Source: Semisulcospira habei (taxonomy: Eukaryota > Mollusca > Gastropoda > Semisulcospiridae). From it: 64,000 bases of DNA. Below the pieces are notes generated by a model, which searched no databases, was not told where the DNA came from, and saw only the letters and a program-made list of their open reading frames with translations. The DNA lies in contig BTPG01000004.1 of assembly GCA_036245525.1 (NCBI GenBank), positions 165,026,008 to 165,090,007 on the forward strand. The letters run 5' to 3'. The translations under genes were made by a program, and so were the position numbers. This document shows positions 18,907 through 29,627 of this stretch, piece by piece; position 1 is the first letter of the stretch, and each line of letters starts with the position of its first letter.

Positions 18907-19145
18907 GATCAACTCAAATCACGAGTCATTAGTGAAGTGATGTGATTTTCATATTTAGAATGAAGTTTGATTAGTTCGTCAGCCGTGAGGGATTTTATTT
19001 TTTCTGTCATGTATTGTTTTCCAAGATACGCTTTTGATTTGCCTAAAACAATTACAGACAAAAGATGTTGTTTTTTAGAGTCTAAGTCTTTTTTTCTACA
19101 GCGTTTATATCGTTTAGAAGAAGTAATTCGTCTTGGTTCATTTTA
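18907..19145 (-). pseudogene. Partial tandem duplicate of the 131-residue gene
   Basis: Reading leftwards, MTEKIKSLTADELIKLHSK (start at 19,010) repeats the N terminus of the neighbouring gene and is cut after MTRDLS. Upstream of it an open stretch rich in basic residues (RYKRCRKKDLDSKKQ) reaches almost to 19,145, where MNQDELLLLND begins in another frame. This may be a distinct short basic gene fused by the duplication. Mav-A is not recognisable beyond about 19,150. Confidence 0.55.
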
Positions 19146-19149
19146 TAAT

Positions 19150-19618
19150 AAAAAATATTAATTTAAAATAAAGGGAAACCAAGAAAAATGGGCGGCGTGA
19201 AGGTGTGGAAGTTTGTGGGGCAAAAATCGTGGAAATTTGGGGTCGACAGAAATTGGTCAAATAATCTCATATTCTCCCTCTCTTATGTTTGAGATGGAGA
19301 CATTGAAAAATAATAAAAGGTTGAAAGGTAGGGCAGAAACAAGTGGGACTGGTTGTCACTGGCCAATAAAGAAAAGGAGTTTGAAGTATCCTTAGGAAAC
19401 AGAACTTGATCAGCAGGAAGCTTGTTATGGGTTGCTTCAAGAAAAGCGCTGTGATCATTATGCAACATAAATAAATAGATGACATCCAAGAAGTAGGGGA
19501 TGATATGATTGTAGCATCAGCTGTAGATTTCCTGCCACTCTCCAACAGTGCACACGAGTGGAGAGTGGTTGGGTTTGATAAATTTAAAATTGTTTCTGCC
19601 ATGTGTTATACTATAGGT
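19150..19618. other. Non-coding flank of Mav-A
   Basis: No gene or known repeat is recognised. Neither end of Mav-A shows a readable terminal inverted repeat in this stretch. Confidence 0.4.
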
Positions 19619-19783
19619 ATTAACGGCCGACAGAGCCGGTCGTGCATTGACGCAATGTTACACTGAAAGTGTTAACATACACTGAGAGTGTTAACGGCAT
19701 AAAGGCACTGCCGAGCACTGACGCGAGTAATGCATCGGCCACACACCCTTCCCAGGGCGAGTAGTACTAAGTAAGTAAGATAA
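19619..19783 (+). repeat. SINE-like or LINE-tail repeat ending in (TAAG)n
   Basis: Short repeated words (ACACTGAAAGTGTTAAC and ACACTGAGAGTGTTAAC) precede CCCAGGGCGAG and a TAAGTAAGTAAG tail like the 3' tail of LINE-A at 3155-3172. It may be a small retroposon using the LINE-A tail. Boundaries are uncertain. Confidence 0.35.
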
Positions 19784-19799
19784 AGATCGGGAGATATAG

Positions 19800-20820
19800 C
19801 TTTCCCACGACGTACTATGTCGGACTTCCAAGAGGTCCGTTTTTATGGTTGACAGTTCGTTCCCTTTTTGATGTATGGTGGGGACGGGCTCAAAGAAGTT
19901 TCGTTTTTATGGGTAAGATTGGGGAACCAGAAGAGTTGCCCCCCATGATAGGGCATTGACCCCAGAATTGGGATATATTGTGGGGAACTCGGAAGCAAAG
20001 GGACAGACAGATTTGGGAAGCAAAAGAAACAAAGCTGAGGAGCAAGAGACCGGGCTCCCATTTTTACACTTTCCTAGTAGGTTGGTTTTGCCAACCTATT
20101 GTCAACTATGATGCACAAGGAAATAAAGACTCTTCTGGAAAACTCTCTTGTCTGGCTGCGTCTTCCATCAACAACCCCTTGCGTGTGGCGGCTGTAGTGT
20201 AACACAATCCAGACCAAAAAGGTGACTGCCAAGCGTGTGAAATGCAAAGAAGTACCCAACGGAGAAAGAAACACGCTTAGAAAAAACGGTACAACACAAT
20301 TTATTAATATTTCGGGTAAATACCCTTTGTCAAAATAGACAAACAAACAGAGACATTAGCCGCTACTTATCTTCAGATGCAGAAGGAATGTGGCAACATA
20401 TTGCCACATTCCTTCTGCATCTGAAGATAAGTAGCGGCTAATGTCTCTGTTTGTTTGTCTATTTTGACAAAGGGTATTTACCCGAAATATTAATAAATTG
20501 TGTTGTACCAAGTTTCTAAGCGTGTTTCTTTCTCCGTTGGGTACTTCTTTGTAGTGTAACACAGCCACTTCTTATTTGGTGCCGTGACTACCAGGATCTC
20601 GGAACGGGAAAGACGGAAACAAAGGAACGAAGAAAAGAAAACTAGACTATCAGCACCAGAGCGACAGCCAACGACGCAAGGGTGGAAGAGCAGACCAGCA
20701 AGAGTGAGTGAGTCAGCTTTACGACAAAGGCCTTCTCAGGATGTGCCTGCGCTAAATGAAGAAAAGAACTGCAAGAAGCGCAGACGGAGGGAGAATTTCA
20801 AAGAAAAATACAGATGAATG
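19800..20820 (+). mobile_element. LTR-retrotransposon remnant, BEL/Pao-like primer-binding site
   Basis: AATAAAGACT (20,120) resembles an LTR polyadenylation signal. TTTGGTGCCGTGAC (20,576-20,589) resembles the primer-binding site seen in BEL/Pao elements (from memory). A Lys/Arg/Glu-rich open stretch follows (20,584-20,817), like the start of a gag leader. No polymerase is present. GTAGTGTAACACA occurs at 20,197-20,209 and again at 20,551-20,564, flanking a palindromic insert as a 13-bp direct repeat. Confidence 0.4.
20245..20551. repeat. Near-perfect 300-bp palindrome (foldback)
   Basis: The left arm 20,245-20,396 is the reverse complement of 20,401-20,551 with only a few mismatches (around 20,281-20,287) and a 4-base centre CATA. 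It lies between two copies of GTAGTGTAACACA, consistent with a foldback insertion in the LTR remnant. A read-through inversion artefact of the assembly is an alternative. Confidence 0.8.
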
Positions 20821-20924
20821 GACCAGAAAGACAGAAATGAGTCATTCTTCAGTACTCGTAACACTGAGGGGTCAGCACGCATTCAGTGACTCTGGTCTAA
20901 ACCTAGAACGCAGTACTAAAGCCG

Positions 20925-21150
20925 GTTGAGGAGTTAAATAAACTTCATGCTAAATATGAAAATCACATCGCTTCACTAATGATTCGTGATTTGAGCCGGT
21001 CTTTTGTTTTTTTATACACAAAAGTGGTGGGTCACTTCTTTGAAGTAGATACTGATGGATTAAGTAGAGATCTGGATTCAAATTATATTGTGTCAAGCGT
21101 GATACGGGCAAATTAGCATGCCACATGTTCTACACACAGCTTGTGGTTGC
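20925..21150 (+). pseudogene. Fossil of the Maverick 131-residue gene
   Basis: The strand reads LNKLHAKYENHIASLMIRDLS, then VFLYTKVVGHFF and GLSRDLDSNYIVSS, matching the gene at 18,509-18,904 in order and spacing. It is then broken by a frame change near 21,095. It lies opposite to Mav-A, so it is the remnant of another, inverted Maverick end. Confidence 0.65.
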
Positions 21151-22347
21151 TAGATTCAGCGGTTTAATGTTTACACTTATTCCATTAAATAAACACAGAA
21201 TCATATTCCACATGTTGTCACATCAGAAATTTTTTATTTTTTATTATTGATTTTCTTTTGGGGAAAACGAGTTGCCACGGCGATGAGTTTTCATTCGCTG
21301 AATTGTTGTAATGCTGACTTATTGTCGTTCAACAAGATGTCAGACACCCATTGCATCACAGTGATCTAATCACCGGTATGTAAACAGCACAATATGTTCG
21401 CAGGATTAAGAAGATAAGAGGGTCGGAGGCTAGACCCCTAAATTAAATAAAACTGTTAGAGTTGACTGCTACCGATAGCTACTTGACCTTACCTGGGGCG
21501 AGTTCATTTTGGGGCGAGTTGACCGTCAGCCAACTGGGTCCAATGTCCCTTCATTAAAAGCTTCCGCAAAAATGGCGTCTGGTCTTGCGTCGCAAAACAT
21601 TCAAAAACCGCGCTTACGAAGTTATATATGGCCATCCGTGACTGCATGTAAGTTGTTGTAGTACAATCGAAATCTTACTGAATTATCATTAACACATTTC
21701 AACCTTATACACCCTTGATCTGCGGTCTTTGTTGACCGTGACAAGCCAAGGAACACAGTGCCGTTTCCGTACTCCAGTCTCTTCAGTTAGTCTCCAAACT
21801 CGAGTTTGCACTGCCGTGAACCTAAAGGGAGCATGAACATCGCGCTATTCTACGGCTATTCTACGCCGCAGTGCCGGGACGGTCGTCGAATCGCACGTGT
21901 TGACAGCCATGGGTGTTTTGTTTTGGGCTCGGTGGTCGCGATTTTATCCCTGCTGCGTAAACATAGCAGCATAGAGGCAACACTAGCCACCAAGATACAT
22001 ACAGTATATTTAGCTTCTCACAAGCCCCCGCACTCTGCGCGGAACTCATGAAGATCTATGCCTCTTGGGGAGTTTTGTCTTTGGTTATGGGAGAACATTG
22101 CTAGGCAGTGAATGCCATCCGTCTGATGTAAAAACAAGAATATATATTTATCCTCCTGAAAGTATGCGGTAACGGTGAAATGAATGTTTCTTGATAGGTT
22201 CATTTGTCTCTGTGCACATCAGACGGAACAGAGAACCTTCTGCCATACCATCCGACGGCAGTTCCGATGAAAGCGGCCTTCAAGACTGGCTAAGCCTTGT
22301 ACTGTCCCCAGCCCTCAGCCAAATAATAGCCTTCTCCAAGCCCATTT
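21151..22347. other. Unrecognised non-coding stretch
   Basis: No open frame with family resemblance is seen. The word GGGGCGAGTT is repeated near 21,495-21,520, and nothing else stands out. Confidence 0.4.
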
Positions 22348-23715
22348 TAGTATATATTTTTAATTTGTAACCTGGCTTTTAAATTTCTGCCTGTATATGT
22401 GCCTCAGCAGATCCAAGTATATTCCGGCCGTAGTGAACCCAAATCTGTCTTTAAAAGAACGATAGAGGGCGGGAAAGTGTGTTCATTTATATGGTCATTG
22501 ATGTACGGTTCACTGAAAAACAAAAGAAACGGCTGAAACTCACTGCAAACCACAATAAGCGCATCTCCCTCCCCCTCCCCCACTCAGCCTGGAAATTAAA
22601 ATTGTGTGAACTGAAAAAGCAAAACTTAGGCACAGATTCTCATGAGTCACGGTCCTGTAACTTGCATGACGGACTTCTGAGGATCTATGCCTTTTCTCAT
22701 CAGTAGAAAGGGCCACTATCACACTGAATTAGATACACTCACTGATACACACCTTCTGTCAGTCTGGAATAAACATAGATCCTCATGGCGCCCGCAGATG
22801 CGAAAGCTCATGAGAATCGTGCCTCTTGCCTGGCTCTATCATTATGCTGGTCCTTACATAATATGAAGCTACGCGAGCTGATTCACTGACTGCCTTCCAT
22901 AGTGTAATTGACGCGTTGACAGCAATTATAAACAAACCGCTTTGTGAAAAAAGGGGACAGAAACAGAATAGCTCGAGCTCACATTCCATCGAATGAAAAT
23001 GATTAGGCTTTTTGGAGTCTGAGCTAGAACTCTGTCAGTATATATTTTAAATTTGTAACCTGGCTTTTAAATTTCTGAGTTTTCAGAATTATATGTGCCT
23101 CAGCAGATTCAAGTATTATTCCGTAGTGAACCCGACTGTCTTTACCAGAACAAAAGAGGGGGGAAAAGTATGTTCATTTATAATATGGTCATTGATGTAC
23201 GGTTACTGAAAAACAAAAGAAACGGCTGAAACTCACTGCAAACCACAATAGCCCATCTCGCTCCCTTTCCCCACTCAGCCTGGAAATTAAAATTTTGTGA
23301 ACTGAAAAAGCAAAACTTAGGCACAGATTCTCATGGGTCACGGTCCTGTAACTTGCGTGGTGGACTCTTGAGGATCTATGCCTTTTCTCATCTGTAGAAA
23401 GGACCACTATCACACTGTCCCAGATACACTTAATGATAAACACCTCCTGTCTGGAATAAACATAGATCCTCATGGCGCCCGCAGATGCGAAAGCAAATGA
23501 GAATCCTGCCTCTATCATTTTGCTGGTCCTTACATACAAGAGCTGCGCGAGCTGATTCAGTGACTGCCTTCCATAGTGTATTAGGCGCGATGACAGCAAT
23601 TATAAACAAACCGCTCTGCTGAAAAAAAGGGGACCGAAACCGAGAAGAGCGCGAGCTCACATTCCATCGAATCAAAATGATTAGGCTTTTTGGAGTCTGA
23701 GTTAGAACTGTCTTA
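22348..23715. repeat. Tandem duplication, two ~0.69-kb units
   Basis: Unit 1 starts at AGTATATATTTTTAATTTG (22,348) and unit 2 at AGTATATATTTTAAATTTG (23,037). Both contain GGTCATTGATGTACGGTT, GAAACGGCTGAAACTCACTG, GATCCTCATGGCGCCCGCAG and GCTTTTTGGAGTCTGAG in the same order. They differ by many point changes and small indels, so the duplication is old. No protein is evident in either unit. Confidence 0.85.
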
Positions 23716-25349
23716 GCATTAGCCTTACTCAGTCCCAGTCATCCCCTAATTCTTAAATCCCCTAAAAAACACTACCGTCTACCAGCTGCACATTTGCCAT
23801 GCACAAAATACAACAACAACAACAAAAAACCTACAAAAAACAGCACATTGTCAGTCTCATTTCTTGGCCATAAACCAGATTCCTTACCAACCCCACTCCC
23901 AAGCACAGCTGAAATCAGCGTGCCTCTCAAATCACCACGGCAGCGGCAACTCAAAATAGGCCCACAATTGTCCACTGGATAGCTCAGGATGGTATGAATC
24001 AAAGCACCAAACATGTCTCCTCTTATCTAACCAGAAATTTCCAGCAAATTCCAACATTTAGCCCTACTACAAATTTTCAAACAAGGCAAAAAGTTATTTT
24101 TAAAAACACCGGTCCTCACCTACCTCATTTGAATATGTAACAAGACCTGTCAGAAACTGTCCCACCTGAACACCATTCAATCTGCCATCGGTGCAATCCT
24201 TAGACACTAGCTAAGTCAAACCCAAAGTGACACCATTTAATGTTGCTGCATCTTTATGTTATGGCCCATTATGTGTACACAAACCAAGGGGAATCACTCA
24301 GCGCTGTACAATTCTGCCAGCGCTAGTCTCGCCTATCTGGTTTGTGAGTACCATTATGTGTAGGACATCGTGGCGTTTACTATGCTATGTTTTGGATCAT
24401 ACATATCTGATGCCATAAAAAACAGACTAGATATGGTCAGAATGCTGCCAAAATCGGCATGTACATCAAGTAATATATCTGATAATCATAAATGTTGCAT
24501 TTGAGGCACAGGCACATGAAAGTTTTTTTTTTTCATATTTTTTCATCACCTATCCCCCTACCTTTTCTGTTTTTCCAAGTTTACATACACATGCAATACA
24601 GTCAAACTGACTCCCATTGGGCTGAACAACTGAAAACGGCTACCATAACACGGACATTGATGAAAAATAAACTTTCAGACTCGAGGTGATTTCCTTGTGT
24701 ATCTCAGGGCAGCAAAAAGACAACACCCAGGCATCCTCATTGACCCTGTTGTCTGGTGACAGCAAGCAGGAATAGGCCTGTAACCAGCTGCTTGCAATCT
24801 TTCCTCAGGCAAAAGGAGTCATGAAACAGCTATGGTGCAATTTTAACATTGTCTACTGAGCTATCCTACAGGCAAAAGACTACACAAAACATCCAAAACT
24901 ATGCTATGCGGGACACACCCCATACCCAAACAATGACTGGAGTGCTTATTTAAGAGTTAGCAGAAAAAATGGTTATGTACAGTTCATTTTTATATAAAAC
25001 ACTTGTCGGAGTCTCAAAACACTTCGACTCATGTTGCAAACCTGTGAACACTCTGTAAAAGCCTGTACCAGTGGCCGCAGCTGCTGCTGCCATAATAACG
25101 CACTCAAATGAGCTTTACGCAGTGTAAAAGTACTTGTGTTCAGTCGGAATATACACCAGTGACACCCATCATGACAATTACAGCAGAATGACACCGCAGA
25201 TGCAGCCTATGTTGTATACAAATGTAGCTGGATCATGCAAAATAACTTCTGAATATCACATTATTTTGGCGGATGATTTCACTCTGAGGTCAGTTGTCTG
25301 ATGAAATGAATCTGCTGACACTGTTTCATTGTAGTTTTGATCTTAACCT
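23716..25349. other. Unrecognised non-coding stretch
   Basis: Short A-rich and T-rich tracts occur (23,812-23,845; 24,521-24,545), but no gene, tandem repeat or mobile element is recognised. Confidence 0.4.
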
Positions 25350-25362
25350 TTGACCTAATCCC

Positions 25363-25727
25363 TACCCCACCCGGGTCTGCCCGGGGGTTAGGTATTTTTT
25401 AGTTCTCAGGGTCACCCTGGTCAGCCCCACAGGGTGGGTTTTTCTCTCTATTCTGGGGCATGTGTTTCTGTCTACCCTTTGTCCATTCAACTGTATTTGC
25501 CTTTTAAAAACTCTCCCTACTGTCTGCACTGCCTGTAGCTCTTGATATTGGATGTGTGTTGCTAAATGGTCTTAGCTTTATTTAGGCCCCATGTGTTAGG
25601 TTTATTTAACGTATTTGACCGGCTGGCGACATACATTCAATGTTCTGTTTTTTTTTTTTCACAAGCAGTGCAGGCACGTCCTGAGAAAGCCTTGTTGCTG
25701 TCAGGACGTTAAGCAATGTACAATCAA
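25363..25727 (+). mobile_element. SINE-1 copy with 13-bp target duplication
   Basis: About 365 bp flanked by TTGACCTAATCCC (25,350-25,362 and 25,728-25,740). It has a GC-rich head (GGGTCTGCCC, CAGGGTCACCCTGGTCAGCC), a middle TGTGTTGCTAAATGGTCTTAG, an internal T-run, and a 3' domain GGACGTTAAGCAATGTACAATCAAT. No clear tRNA A/B boxes are seen. The same unit occurs seven more times in the window. Confidence 0.85.
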
Positions 25728-25740
25728 TTGACCTAATCCC

Positions 25741-26050
25741 CCCCCCCCCCACCTCCACCTCAACCCCACCCCACAACTTTAATAAATGAATGAGTGCATT
25801 TTCTTTTTCATGCATTTAGCAAACTGAATGCCCCAAACCTCACCCCCTTTCAAGGTCAAAGGTCATAGCTCAGGGTCGAAGGTCAGACTCATGACTGCCT
25901 GTAAGACAAAAAATAAGTGGATGGATTGATCATGATCATTTCCAAACATTTGAAGGCGTTGTCAGTGGCTATGTAGCAGTTGTATTGGATGGATTGATCA
26001 TGATCATTTCCAAAGTTTTGGATGCGTTATCAATGACTATGTACTAGTTC
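25741..26050. repeat. Direct repeats of GATGGATTGATCATGAT
   Basis: A ~65-bp unit containing GGATGGATTGATCATGATCA and TTTCCAAA occurs twice (from about 25,917 and 25,985). The same 17-mer occurs in diverged form at both ends of the palindrome at 27,026-27,174, linking the two as one repeat family. A poly-C tract lies at 25,738-25,751. Confidence 0.6.
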
Positions 26051-26060
26051 TAGTAGATGG

Positions 26061-27020
26061 TTGGTTGGTTGGTAGTACAGTGAAGTCCGCTTAACACGAA
26101 TTTCTGGGGACACGGAAAATCACTTCGTGTTAACCGTATTTTGTGTTAACCAATATGGCCTCAAAATTGATCACGGCCCTCCGGGCAAGGAAAAAGTGTG
26201 TAAGAGATGCGTTCATGAATGAGTACGAGGTTAAAAGTGCATATTATTGTACTATATATGCTTACATTATGTTCAGCTCGCTAGGAAAACACAAGGATAT
26301 GTGTACAGCTCACGTAGTTAATGTAAAATCCATCAGGTAAAATCCATAGTAAAGTAAAAGCAACACGGGCATCTGGCATCGGTAAAAGCAACACAGTCAA
26401 AGTCATTTAAAAAACGGGCCATGATCGAAGTCGGTCTTGCGTTATTGACAGCCCGTGTAGAGAGACAATCGTGGATCTCATTAATCTTGTTTTTTCACTT
26501 CAAGCGTAGTCGACTTCTGTTTTACCTTGGGGGTAGCCGTGATCGGTAGTTAACTGAATTGAGGGAGTGTTGGTACACGAATGATGCATGAATTCAGTTC
26601 AGAAACACTAGCCAATGAGAAGACGGATTACAACGACTGAAGGCTATTCAGCCAATCACAGGCTAGAGTTCGTTCATGTGTCGTGTGTACTACAGCACGA
26701 GAGCGACACGTGCAGTGCCCCTTTCATGAGTCGGTTTTCGGTGTTTGAGACTGGAATGTGTGTTCGTGTTAAACAGGTGAATAATAGTGAAATTGCTCTG
26801 GTCGGGAACCGAAAACAGCTTCGTGTTAAGCGAAATTTCGTGTTAAGCATTTCGTGTTATAAGTGAAATTTTAATACATAATAAGAAGGCCGTCAGCCGG
26901 GAATGCAAAAGCGGTTCGTGTTAACCGGAAATTCGTGTTAAGCGAGTTCGTGTTAACTGGACTCCACTGTACATTGCTTAACATCCTGACAGCAACAAGA
27001 CTTTCTCAGGACGTGAGTTG
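26061..27020 (-). mobile_element. 5'-truncated SINE-1 split by a pogo-type MITE
   Basis: Outer direct repeats TAGTAGATGG (26,051-26,060; 27,021-27,030) flank a minus-strand SINE-1 3' end: GGTTGGTTGGTTGGTA (degenerate CAAT tail) to 26,075, then ACATTGCTTAACATCCTGAC to about 27,010. The MITE at 26,078-26,969 interrupts it at a TA dinucleotide. Confidence 0.7.
26078..26969. mobile_element. Pogo/Tigger-like Tc1-mariner MITE (892 bp)
   Basis: Terminal inverted repeats begin CAGTGAAGTCC on the left and CAGTGGAGTCC on the right (read inward). Both continue with repeated TTAACACGAA, and the element is flanked by TA (26,076-26,077; 26,970-26,971). The TIR start CAGTGRAGTCC and the TA duplication fit the pogo/Tigger branch (family knowledge). 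No transposase is encoded, so it is non-autonomous. Confidence 0.8.
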
Positions 27021-27025
27021 TAGTA

Positions 27026-27174
27026 GATGGATTGACCATGATAATTCAAGGGTAGTCCCAGATGAGCTTGGTGCCGTCAGGCGCCAAGCTCATCTGGAAG
27101 TGGCACTTGATTGATTCAGGCACCACGCTCATTTGGCAGTGACACTACCCTTGAATTATCATGATCAATCCATC
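27026..27174. repeat. Palindrome with nested inner hairpin
   Basis: Outer arms GATGGATTGACCATGATAAT (27,026 onward, reaching GGGTAGT at 27,056) and ACTACCCTTGAATTATCATG (27,144 onward, to 27,174) are complementary. Inside, CCAGATGAGCTTGG and CCAAGCTCATCTGG form a second hairpin, followed by a partial repeat of the same word. It is probably a foldback or MITE. Confidence 0.75.
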
Positions 27175-27698
27175 TCCTGCTGCAGGGTCCTGGGGCTAAA
27201 TGAGTTAAACTGTTGAAACTGTTGACACCAGGGGGAGCTGGTGGTGAGTGTTCTCCTCTTGTCCAGGATGTTGCGGGTTTTTATCTGGCTGGCGTGAAAA
27301 TTTGTTCAGACCCTATTGGGTGCCCCGTTTTATTTTAATCACCTTCGTGGTGGACAAGAGATGTTAAGCCCTAAACATGGAATTTTGTGTGTGTGTTCAC
27401 AACAGATGATTGTGGTATTGTATGTATTATGTATCATGATGGAACTGTGTGCCTTCATTACAGAGGCAGCTGGGGGCTAAAGTTTAAGGTCATTTGAAAC
27501 TGGGGATGTGATCCGACTGCGCTTGTCATTTTGTACTGGAGGGTTCATGTGAAACTAGATCGCATAAAGCTCTTGTATTTATTACATGTTGCATTTCCGT
27601 CCTGTGTGATGTACTACCACTAGTGTTGTGTTTTGTGTTGACCAGGCACCTTGATTTGAGCTGAACTGAGGGCTTCTGGGCACTACTGTGGACACAAG
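27175..27698 (+). other. Region 5' of the zinc-finger gene exon 1
   Basis: No repeat is recognised. TGTGTTGACCAG before GCACCTTG (about 27,645) could be a splice acceptor for the exon carrying the start codon. A promoter was not identified. Confidence 0.35.
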
Positions 27699-27789
27699 AT
27701 GGAGTCACATGACTGGCTGGTGACAGCAGATGTGAAGATAGAGATTGATGTGGCAGAGGAAGATGCGACTTGTATAAAGCAAGAATATG
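27699..27789 (+). CDS. First coding exon of a C2H2 zinc-finger gene
   Basis: ATG at 27,699 opens 30 codons plus one base: MESHDWLVTADVKIEIDVAE, then EDATCIKQEYG. It ends at a donor GGTAATAGT, with GT at 27,790. The acidic peptide with VKIE and IKQE (sumoylation-type consensus) resembles the N terminus of invertebrate zinc-finger proteins. The phase-1 donor fits the phase-1 acceptor at 53,497, where VKLE and IKVE motifs continue. Joining the two across 25.7 kb is inference from phase, strand and style. Confidence 0.55.
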
Positions 27790-28321
27790 GTAATAGTACG
27801 TACACACTTATGTATACAGCAATCTCTTTATACAAACACTTACTTTTACTTACTTAAACTTTAACGTTGGCATTTTCTTGGAGACTATTCAAGCTGCAGT
27901 CTTCAAACTTGGCCCAAGGTTTTGGACAAGTGGTAGTAGTTTTGGAGATGTCAAGCGTAGTTTAGCACGCAAGTTACGAACGCTTGTTGCACGAAAATTT
28001 CTCAATACAACATAACTTTATTGTCTGTCAGAGTCAAAGCACGACAGAAATTTGCCTTATATATAGCGATCAGAGTTTTGACTTGATGGTACAAACGTTC
28101 TTCTTTTCAGGCGGTGCGCTTTTCGATTCAAGTTTCTTTCTCTTCGGCATGGTTTAGACCGTTGTTTATCTGACACACTTTGTGAATGAAATGATGCATG
28201 CTGGGAAAACCAGAATTTCACTTCGCTCATTGTCATTGGCCCAAAACCGCATGCTTTTACCGACTACAAACTGAAAAGAACATCAAAAATGTTTTTGCTG
28301 TATTTTTTCTTCAGCATAGAA
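27790..28321 (+). other. Intronic sequence, nothing recognised
   Basis: No open frame with family resemblance is seen. The stretch lies between the proposed donor of the zinc-finger gene and a SINE-2 copy. Confidence 0.4.
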
Positions 28322-28570
28322 TTTAATAATAATAATAATAATAATAAGCGCATTAAATAGGCGCTTTATCTCAATTGAAAATTGCCTCAAAGCGCCGCCG
28401 CGAACTGAACCCAACAAGCACGCTCACGTGAATCACGCGCATTCACTCGTAAACACAGAACATTCACGTGGTGCTAAGGGCAAGCTCAAGCGAGCTACTG
28501 TAGTTTTTGGAAATTCAAAATCGTTTGTATTTGAAATTTGATTAAGTGGGCTGAAACTGATACCAAAGTC
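28322..28570 (-). mobile_element. SINE-2 copy lacking the tRNA head
   Basis: (TAA)n tail at 28,327-28,347, then AAGCGCATTAAATAGGCGC, AGCGCCGCCGCGAACTGAAC and AAATTTGATTAAGTGGGCTG, as in the fuller copy at 50,565-50,998. The unit runs on the minus strand and is 5' truncated near 28,570. Confidence 0.75.
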
Positions 28571-28636
28571 ATTAATGATCATAGTAATTGGGAACTTTGG
28601 CGTAGGAAAATACGACAAAATCGTAGTGGTTGACAT

Positions 28637-29601
28637 GTCTGGAGTTGAAGGTCAGATGGTAACATGTATAACCCGATGCCAACTACTAAGTCAACTTTCG
28701 ATCTAGCATATCTGAGAACGTCTTGGTAGTGTTGCATGCTTGATGGGAGATCTACTACGATCGAGTCTTCAAGGTTTGCAAGAAACTGTTTTTGTGCTTC
28801 AAATTTCCCACTACCGTTTAAGATGTTTGATTTTGTTTGAGCTTGTGCTCCTAGTATACACCACACATACGTTCTAATAGACGCATTAATGCGTTCGACT
28901 CCTGCTTATGTAAACCCGTCACTCTTATCTAAGACAAATGTGGTCCATGCATTAGACTGTTTCTGTTCTATTGACCCTAACCACACTTCGGATTTTGATG
29001 AGAATGAAGAGTAGGGAGGCCAGTAATCTTGAGGGTATTGTCTGTGACTCATAGCATAATATAATGTTCCCATACCTTTGTGATCATCAAATTTTTGTGT
29101 AAAGTCATACTTTGTAGTGATGTTAAATTCATTACAGATGCGTTCAAATGCTTTCATATCCATGGGATTGTTAAACGGGTTAAAACTGGATTCAGTGGGC
29201 AGTGGGACATGGAGTTCTGACTGTATTCTTCTAAGCTGGTAATACGTGTGGAAACGATAGACAGACTTAATCAGTTTGTTTGGGTGATTCAAATGGTCTG
29301 TAAAAGAAACCCCACAGCCAGTAGTTGAGCATAGTATAGCAAAGTTAAGTTGGTTTTGAAACATCTGTAGTGGGCTTGAAGACCACTTTCTTGCAGTTGC
29401 ATCATCTGTTATTGGAGGGTTTAGGTAATGATCATATGGATTCAGCACTTTCACTTGAAATAAATCTCTTTCAGACAAAGCTATATCGAGCTCATTTAGC
29501 TGAATTATTTTCTGGTCATAAGTTGGCGCGACATTGTACTTGGCATCCACGTTAAATTGAAATGCATTAACAGTGGTAATTGTTGGTGATTTAAATTTCA
29601 T
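28637..29601 (-). pseudogene. Mav-B: broken homologue of the 420-residue structural gene
   Basis: Starts MKFKSPTITTVNAFQFNVDA at 29,601 and follows the 8184 gene closely, with many silent changes. A stop replaces Gln near 28,903 (after SDGFT). The copy is cut off after LPSDLQLQ near 28,640, so the Pro-rich linker and membrane anchor are missing. This truncation marks the left boundary of the Mav-B fragment. Confidence 0.8.
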
Positions 29602-29627
29602 TATGCTTTTTTTATGTGATAATAAAA

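Noticed and set aside
5000..19300. Terminal inverted repeats and target duplication of Mav-A
   Set aside because: Compared both flanks by eye and found no convincing inverted match; boundaries are therefore given from gene content only.
20727..20747. Short SINE-1-like match (CTTCTCAGGATGTGCCTGCGCT)-type word
   Set aside because: Only about 28 bases with several mismatches and no flanking homology or target duplication.
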